27,383 nucleotides of DNA from an uncultured Lachnospiraceae bacterium (GTDB lineage: Bacteria; Bacillota; Clostridia; Lachnospirales; Lachnospiraceae), in the NCBI GenBank assembly GCA_910586615.1, contig CAJUJP010000044.1:1-27383 (forward strand), written 5' to 3'. Positions 22,292 through 27,383 of the stretch are shown here, in pieces; within the stretch, counting starts at the first letter, position 1; each line of letters begins with the position of its first letter. Under the pieces are notes generated by a model. It made no database searches. It saw only the letters and a list, made by a program, of their open reading frames with translations, and had not been told where the DNA came from. A program made the position numbers and the translations under genes.

Positions 22292-24301
22292 ATGACGGAT
22301 ACAAAAAAGGGAAGAGAGAAAAATGCAAAAGGGACTGCAGAAAAAAGAACGGTAAAGAAATCGACAGCAAAGAAGACCACAGGGAAGGCAGAACCGGCAG
22401 TGCAGGATGAAAAAGTTTTTATTTCCGAGGCGGATCAGTATATCTTCGGACAGGGAACACACTATGATATTTATAAGAAACTTGGTGCCCATCCTTCTGT
22501 GGAAGACGGTGTAAAAGGCATGTTTTTTGCCGTATGGGCGCCTAATGCGGCCGGGGTGAACGTAATCGGAACTTTTAACGGATGGAATGAAGAACTTCAC
22601 GTAATGGAAAAGATCGGGCCTTCCGGTATTTATACGCTGTTCATTCCCGGCGTGGGCGAAAACGAACTGTATAAATTCCTGATCCGTACACCGGCAGGTG
22701 AAAAGCTGTATAAGGCGGATCCATTTGCAAATTATGCGGAGATGCGGCCGGGCAATGCCTCCAAAACCTATGATATCAGTAAGTTTAAATGGTCGGACAG
22801 CACATGGATGGCTGCCAGAGACGGCAAAGATTATAATAAGGAACCGATGGCGATCTATGAATGCCATATCGGATCCTGGATGAAGCATCCTAACGGCACG
22901 CCTGACGGATTCTATAATTACAGGGAATTTGCGGACAGGATTGTGGAATATCTGAAAGAAATGAAATACACCCATATCGAGTTGATGGGCGTTGCAGAGT
23001 ATCCCTTCGACGGTTCCTGGGGCTATCAGGTGACCGGTTATTACGCGCCCACTTCCAGGCACGGCACACCGGATGACTTTATGTACCTGGTGAATACGCT
23101 GCACCGTAATAAGATCGGTGTGATTCTGGACTGGGTTCCGGCGCATTTCGCCACAGATGCCCACGGACTCGGCAGATTTGACGGACAATGTGTCTTCGAG
23201 CATCCCGATCCGAGAATCGGGGAACACCCGGACTGGGGAACCAAGATTTTTAATTACGGTAAAAATGAAGTCAAGAATTTCCTGATCGCCAATGCGCTGT
23301 TCTGGATCAAAGAATATCATATTGACGGAATCAGAGTGGATGCCGTAGCGTCCATGCTGTATCTGGATTACGGCAAGCAGGACGGCCAGTGGGTGGCTAA
23401 CAAATACGGCGGCAACCAGAATCTTGAGGCCATTGAATTTTTTAAACATTTAAATTCTGTGATCCTCGGCACATATCCCGGATTTTTGACCATTGCGGAG
23501 GAATCTACGGCGTGGCCGAAGGTTACCGGCAAGGTGGAGGACGATGGCCTGGGCTTCAGCTTTAAGTGGAATATGGGATGGATGCATGATTTCTGCGAAT
23601 ATATGAAGCTGGATCCATATTTCCGAAAAAACAACCATTATGCCATGACTTTTGCCATGACTTATAACCACAGCGAGAATTATATACTGCCGCTGTCCCA
23701 CGATGAGGTAGTGCATCTGAAGTGTTCCATGGTCAATAAGATGCCCGGTTATCCGGTGGATAAATATGCGAACCTGCGGCTGGGATATACCTATATGTTC
23801 GGCCATTCCGGCAAGAAACTGCTGTTTATGGGGCAGGATTTCGGGCAGGAGCGGGAGTGGAGCGAGGCCAGGGAACTGGACTGGTATCTGCTGGGCGAAG
23901 AGCAGAATAAAGGTATGCATGAATATATGAAGGAATTGCTGAACCTGTACCGGAAATATCCGGCTCTCTATTCCATAGACAATGACTGGAGTGGATTTGA
24001 ATGGCTTAACGCAGATGACAGTGACCGCAGTGTTTACAGCTTTTACAGAAAAGACGCTACAGGCAGGAATAATATCATGTTCGTGATCAACATGACACCT
24101 ATGATGTGGGAAAACTATATGGTAGGCGTGCCTAAGAAAAAGAAGTATAAGCTGCTGCTTAACAGCGATGATAAGCGTTTTGGCGGTAACGGACATGAGA
24201 TTCCGGCAGAGCTCAATGCGGTGAAGGGAACATGCAATTATAAAGACTATAATATTTCCTTCGATCTGCCGCCTTATACGGCCGCGGTGTTTATATTCTA
24301 A
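22292..24301 (+). CDS. glgB: 1,4-alpha-glucan branching enzyme
   Basis: A 669-aa GH13 branching enzyme that makes alpha-1,6 branches in glycogen. After a lysine-rich N-terminal tail (residues about 1-40) come a CBM48 domain (about 65-165; FAVWAPNAAGVNVIGTFNGW), the GH13 barrel and a C-terminal beta domain. The GH13 regions are intact: DWVPAHF (Asp280), GIRVDAVASML (nucleophile Asp350), TIAEESTAWP (acid Glu403) and LPLSHDEVVH (Asp471). GGGGGACGG lies ahead of the ATG. The usual partners glgC, glgD, glgA and glgP are not in the window, so the gene is an orphan here. The positively charged tail (many Lys, Thr, Ala) is not part of the enzyme core and is unusual. Confidence 0.95.
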   Translation: MTDTKKGREKNAKGTAEKRTVKKSTAKKTTGKAEPAVQDEKVFISEADQYIFGQGTHYDIYKKLGAHPSVEDGVKGMFFAVWAPNAAGVNVIGTFNGWNEELHVMEKIGPSGIYTLFIPGVGENELYKFLIRTPAGEKLYKADPFANYAEMRPGNASKTYDISKFKWSDSTWMAARDGKDYNKEPMAIYECHIGSWMKHPNGTPDGFYNYREFADRIVEYLKEMKYTHIELMGVAEYPFDGSWGYQVTGYYAPTSRHGTPDDFMYLVNTLHRNKIGVILDWVPAHFATDAHGLGRFDGQCVFEHPDPRIGEHPDWGTKIFNYGKNEVKNFLIANALFWIKEYHIDGIRVDAVASMLYLDYGKQDGQWVANKYGGNQNLEAIEFFKHLNSVILGTYPGFLTIAEESTAWPKVTGKVEDDGLGFSFKWNMGWMHDFCEYMKLDPYFRKNNHYAMTFAMTYNHSENYILPLSHDEVVHLKCSMVNKMPGYPVDKYANLRLGYTYMFGHSGKKLLFMGQDFGQEREWSEARELDWYLLGEEQNKGMHEYMKELLNLYRKYPALYSIDNDWSGFEWLNADDSDRSVYSFYRKDATGRNNIMFVINMTPMMWENYMVGVPKKKKYKLLLNSDDKRFGGNGHEIPAELNAVKGTCNYKDYNISFDLPPYTAAVFIF

Positions 24302-24362
24302 GGAAGCGCAGGTCAAATGGCCGCATCTTTGGAACTGAAAATAAAAAATATGAAATAGTGTG

Positions 24363-24405
24363 CGGAGAATACCTGAATATTAAGAAGGTATTCTCCGTAT
24401 TGTTA
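24363..24405 (+). terminator. Putative terminator of glgB
   Basis: CGGAGAATACC (24363-24373) and GGTATTCTCCG (24387-24397) form an 11-bp perfect stem with a 13-base loop. The tail TATTGTTAT is T-rich but broken, so termination may be partial. Confidence 0.75.
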
Positions 24406-24406
24406 T

Positions 24407-24561
24407 GGTATAAGAAATTCCTCCGCTTATCCGAGTCCGCGAAGCGGATCTCGTAAAGTTAATTTGCGAAGCAAATTTACTTTTGGTATAAGAAATTTCT
24501 CCGCTTATCCGAGCCCGCGAAGCGGATCTCGCAAAGTTATTTGCGAAGCAAATTTACTTTT
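24407..24561 (+). repeat. Tandem pair of GCGAAGC palindromic repeats
   Basis: Two units of 78 and 77 bp (24407-24484 and 24485-24561) each consist of the GGTATAAG lead-in, the hairpin GAG(T/C)CCGC-GAA-GCGGATCTC, a short linker, the hairpin ATTTGC-GAA-GCAAAT, and TTACTTTT. The GCGAAGC cores are at 24439, 24466, 24517 and 24543. The units differ by few bases, so the duplication is recent or homogenised. A partial third unit may begin at 24562. Confidence 0.92.
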
Positions 24562-24597
24562 GATATAGGAATGCGGTAATTATTTTTCTTTTTTATG

Positions 24598-24627
24598 TTG
24601 CCATTTATGGAATGTTTCGTGTATACT
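24598..24627 (+). promoter_or_regulatory. Putative flagellin promoter
   Basis: TTGCCA (24598-24603) and TATACT (24622-24627) are 18 bp apart, a sigma-A type promoter. It would leave a leader of about 100 bases. No convincing sigma-28 motif (TAAA-n15-CCGATAT) was found, although flagellin genes often use one. Confidence 0.45.
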
Positions 24628-24735
24628 ATAGGAAATATTTATAAAAATAGTAGATTTTAATCGGTGTTTTTGAAAATTTTATGAAACATGAATTGTGATT
24701 GTGAAAGAAAATAAGTAAAATGGCAGGAGGTAAAC

Positions 24736-26829
24736 ATGCTGTTTGTACAACATAATCTGCTTGCACAGAATGCGAATCGTCAATTGAATGTGAATACGAA
24801 GAAGAACACCAAGACTACGGAAAAGCTCTCGTCAGGTTATCGGATCAACAGGGCGGCGGACGATGCGGCCGGATTGTCTATTTCTGAGAAGATGCGAAGA
24901 CAGATTCGGGGCCTCCACCAGACTGTGGACAACATTTCGGAAGGGGTGGGCTATGTCCAGACGGCAGAGGGTGCGTTGAACGAAGTGCAGGATATGCTGC
25001 AGCGCGTAAACGAGCTGGCAGTGAAGGCGGCCAACGGCACGAACACGAAAGAAGACAGAGCATATATTGATCGGGAAGTGCAGCAGCTGAAAGGTGAGAT
25101 GGACCGCATCTTTCGGACGACAACTTTTAACGAGCGCAAGGTCTGGGAGCCGGGGGAGAGACGGTTGCTGGGATATGAGGAGGTACGGGCTGTAGATTAT
25201 GTATCTACGACGCAGACCTACAAACCCACAGTAACAAATCAGAATTATGATGTTTTGCCGGGCGGGAACCATTCTGTTTCCGGATATTCCTGCACCTACT
25301 CCACAAGTCCGTATTCAATAAAGAGTGCCTCTTCCACGGGATATTTTACCGTATTGGCTAAAGATGAGAATGGACAGACGGCGACGGGTGTAAAAGTTAA
25401 ATGGACCGGATATAACGGAACGGAATACGTGACGGATGAAATCAGCTGGGATCAGTTAGAGAAACAGAATTACCGGTTTGATATAAGTCAGTTGTTTAAT
25501 CATCCTGATCTCTTTGAGGCTGATGGTGTCACACCTGTCTTTAAGCAGGAGCTTGCTTTTAGTCCGTCTGAGGCAGCAGAGGAAGACGATATTGCGAATA
25601 ATATTCATGGTTGTACTGTATATGCCACAACAAGGGCGACGATGCAGTACTCTTTGGAAAATGTGACAGGCAGCAGTCCGGCAGTGGGACTCTCCGGGGT
25701 GATTCTGTCTTATCCCGCAGCATTTGCATCCATGCATAAAACGGAACCGGCTCAAACCGGGCATGATTTTGACGGGGCTGACTCTGACTTTATAAAACCT
25801 TCGGGCAACGGAGGCCCTAATTTGACCAAGTATCCGAATTACGCTAACAAAAACGATGCTGCCGGATGGGAATTTTCATTTGATATGGCGGGAATCGGCA
25901 ATGTAAAAGCTACTTCTGACAGTGTATTATACTGGTCCAACGATACAGCCTCGACCAGTAAGGGATTGTGGTGGGAGTGGTGTATACATACAGACAGGTA
26001 TGGCAATGAGACATACAGGCATGAGCAGCATACGGTAAGGCAGACTGACGGGACACTTGCGGGAGTTATGAGCGCCCTGACAGGAGACAGCAGTGATACA
26101 ACACCGGGATTACTCAACACGAACGGCGGCGGAGCTAATGGAAGTAACAGCAGTGGATTTATAGAAATTAATTTTAAAATGACAGCGGCACCGCCGGGAT
26201 TTGACTATACGACCTCCAATGGAACTGCACAAAAATCTACTGATGTAGGACAATTTTGTATCAGAATTCCTGTTTCGGCAACCGATAGTGAGAATGATAT
26301 TTTAAATAAGCTCAAAACGTTAAACGGGAATACTATTTTAGATTTTGCCACATCAGGGGCAGCAGCAGACAGCTTAGGCTTCGGATCAATCAGCCCCGGC
26401 ACCGGAAAGGTCAATGCACCTATCTATGGAGGTATCTGCGGCTTCTATGTGCAGGGCGGCACCGAGGGCGGGCAGCACATTTCCATACAGTATGAGTCTC
26501 TCAGCACAATTGCTATGGGGATGGAACACACGAATGTACGGACAATCGAATCCGCCAGTCGGGCGATCGATGAGGTCAAGGGTGCCTTGCAGATGGTCAG
26601 CCAGCAGAGATCGGATTTTGGCGCCTTTCAGAATCGTCTGGAACATGCCGGGAATATTAATGCAAACGTGGAGGAGAATACGCAGGCGGCAGAGTCAGCG
26701 ATTCGGGATGGAGATATTGCAGATCTTATGATGGAATATTCTGTCAACAATATTCTGCTGCAGGCAGGAACCAGTATGCTGACACAGGCAAATCAGAGCA
26801 GTCAGTCAATTTTGGAGCTTTTGCAGTAA
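24736..26829 (+). CDS. fliC: Flagellin with large variable domain
   Basis: A 697-aa flagellin, the filament subunit exported by the flagellar type III system. The conserved N-terminal D0/D1 part (about residues 1-140; QHNLLAQNANRQL, KLSSGYRINRAADDAAGLSI, LQRVNELAVKAANGTN) and the C-terminal D1/D0 part (about 595-697; IDEVKGALQMVSQQRSDFGA, MLTQANQSSQSILELLQ) flank a variable surface region of about 450 aa rich in Thr, Ser, Gly and Asn. Arg90 and Glu114 align exactly with the TLR5-contact residues of Salmonella FliC. Most clostridial flagellins are 270-500 aa, so this one is long. GGCAGGAGG lies just before the ATG. No other flagellar gene is in the window, suggesting an isolated flagellin locus. 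Confidence 0.95.
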   Translation: MLFVQHNLLAQNANRQLNVNTKKNTKTTEKLSSGYRINRAADDAAGLSISEKMRRQIRGLHQTVDNISEGVGYVQTAEGALNEVQDMLQRVNELAVKAANGTNTKEDRAYIDREVQQLKGEMDRIFRTTTFNERKVWEPGERRLLGYEEVRAVDYVSTTQTYKPTVTNQNYDVLPGGNHSVSGYSCTYSTSPYSIKSASSTGYFTVLAKDENGQTATGVKVKWTGYNGTEYVTDEISWDQLEKQNYRFDISQLFNHPDLFEADGVTPVFKQELAFSPSEAAEEDDIANNIHGCTVYATTRATMQYSLENVTGSSPAVGLSGVILSYPAAFASMHKTEPAQTGHDFDGADSDFIKPSGNGGPNLTKYPNYANKNDAAGWEFSFDMAGIGNVKATSDSVLYWSNDTASTSKGLWWEWCIHTDRYGNETYRHEQHTVRQTDGTLAGVMSALTGDSSDTTPGLLNTNGGGANGSNSSGFIEINFKMTAAPPGFDYTTSNGTAQKSTDVGQFCIRIPVSATDSENDILNKLKTLNGNTILDFATSGAAADSLGFGSISPGTGKVNAPIYGGICGFYVQGGTEGGQHISIQYESLSTIAMGMEHTNVRTIESASRAIDEVKGALQMVSQQRSDFGAFQNRLEHAGNINANVEENTQAAESAIRDGDIADLMMEYSVNNILLQAGTSMLTQANQSSQSILELLQ

Positions 26830-26891
26830 TCCATGCCTGCGGATGTACAAGATAAATGATGGTAAACGATAGAAAGTAAAGAGAGATCAAT

Positions 26892-27281
26892 ATGGGACAG
26901 ATTATACTGTTATCATGTAAAAAATGTGGTTTTCAAAAGGAGCTTTCAACAGGTGCAGGACTTATGGGCAATGACCCGGAAGGGGTGGCTTCGGAGCTGG
27001 ACATCGGAGAAGCGAAAGAATGGCGAAAACTGCACAGGGATAATAAGATCAGTTTTTTTGATGCCAGAAAGAAGGTATTTTATTGTGAAAACTGTAATGA
27101 TATTGTGTCCCAGCTTGCCGTGACTGCCGCTCTTACGGACGGTAACGAAATTAATTTTGGCGGTAAATGCCAGATCTGCGGACATAAACTGGTGGAAATG
27201 GATATGGAAGCACACCGTATTTTCTGTCCGGTCTGCAAGGGTGGCGGCATGTGTGCGGAAGAAATCGGGTTATGGGATTAA
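26892..27281 (+). CDS. Small zinc-ribbon protein with four CxxC motifs
   Basis: A 129-aa protein that I do not recognise beyond its zinc-binding pattern. CKKC (about residues 9-12) and CENC (about 65-68) could form one split ribbon. CQIC (about 94-97) and CPVC (about 113-116) could form a second, rubredoxin-like one, and an extra Cys follows. The central part (about 25-60) is charged and helical. There is no signal peptide or membrane segment. The gene starts 62 bp after the flagellin stop with no terminator visible between them, so co-transcription is likely. A role in flagellin expression or assembly is only a guess from position. The start ATG is preceded by AAAGAGAG, a moderate ribosome-binding site. 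Confidence 0.8.
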   Translation: MGQIILLSCKKCGFQKELSTGAGLMGNDPEGVASELDIGEAKEWRKLHRDNKISFFDARKKVFYCENCNDIVSQLAVTAALTDGNEINFGGKCQICGHKLVEMDMEAHRIFCPVCKGGGMCAEEIGLWD

Positions 27282-27383
27282 AAGGAATGAAAATCTGTTT
27301 ATGCATACCGGGCGTAACGGTACAGCGAAAGGCTGAACCAATGTCATTAAGTTAATAGCGATATTTGTATGGTTAGATTTCAT

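Larger units (their letters stand above)
24302..24735. other. glgB-flagellin intergenic region
   Basis: About 430 bp without a gene. It holds the glgB terminator hairpin (24363-24397), two tandem palindromic repeats (24407-24561) with the start of a third (GATATAGGAATGCGG, 24562-24576), and a promoter about 110 bp before the flagellin gene. Confidence 0.8.

Noticed and set aside
22148..23449. 433-aa open frame antisense to the 5' part of glgB
   Set aside because: The rightward strand encodes a clear GH13 enzyme; the antisense frame has no domain or ribosome-binding site.
24598..24735. Sigma-28 promoter for flagellin
   Set aside because: TAAA-like boxes are present in the AT-rich leader, but no CCGATAT-type -10 follows at the right distance.

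Overview
The window looks like a chromosomal segment of a motile gut-type Clostridia member, most likely Lachnospiraceae. This is inferred from the mid-range GC content, strong AGGAGG ribosome-binding sites, a stand-alone CarD regulator, ComFB, a BlaI/M56 pair, a compact S-adenosylhomocysteinase, GlgB and a large flagellin. No 16S gene is present, so the family-level call is an inference. I recognise 19 protein genes and one tRNA-Lys(CTT). I see no phage genes, transposase or CRISPR array.

Layout. (1) 1-3782, leftward: a MoxR ATPase / DUF58 / DUF4129 membrane-protein operon whose last codons lie inside a copy of a dispersed palindromic repeat. (2) 3783-7014: a divergent control region with a good sigma-A promoter and an inverted-repeat operator, then a BlaI-type repressor and an M56 (BlaR1-like) membrane metallopeptidase whose C-terminus is an M23 peptidoglycan endopeptidase instead of a penicillin sensor. 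(3) 7114-14286: a D-2-hydroxyacid dehydrogenase (leftward), then rightward a degenerate EAL-HDOD protein, ahcY, an M18 aminopeptidase and a type-1 ABC exporter, most with their own recognisable promoters. (4) 14483-17020: CarD-like regulator, a convergent ComFB-family protein, a repeat-rich gap with a MITE-like element, a ten-TM metal exporter and tRNA-Lys. (5) 17225-22138: tatD, rsmA and a 956-aa protein made of TPRs, a long acidic region with Gly/Tyr repeats, and a CbxX-like AAA+ domain whose Walker A and B motifs are both lost. (6) 22292-27281: glgB with a lysine-rich N-terminal extension, tandem palindromic repeats, a 697-aa flagellin and a four-CxxC zinc-ribbon protein.

Themes. Two loci concern the cell envelope: MoxR/DUF58/DUF4129 and BlaI/M56-M23, divergently transcribed from one control region. 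A loose c-di-GMP/motility theme runs through the degenerate EAL-HDOD protein, ComFB and the flagellin, but they are not one operon. The most unusual items are the M56-M23 fusion with its 36-bp linker repeats and an internal 16-bp perfect hairpin, the pseudo-AAA+ TPR protein, and an intergenic repeat family built on the GCGAAGC mini-hairpin heptamer, with one compensatory base-pair change between copies.
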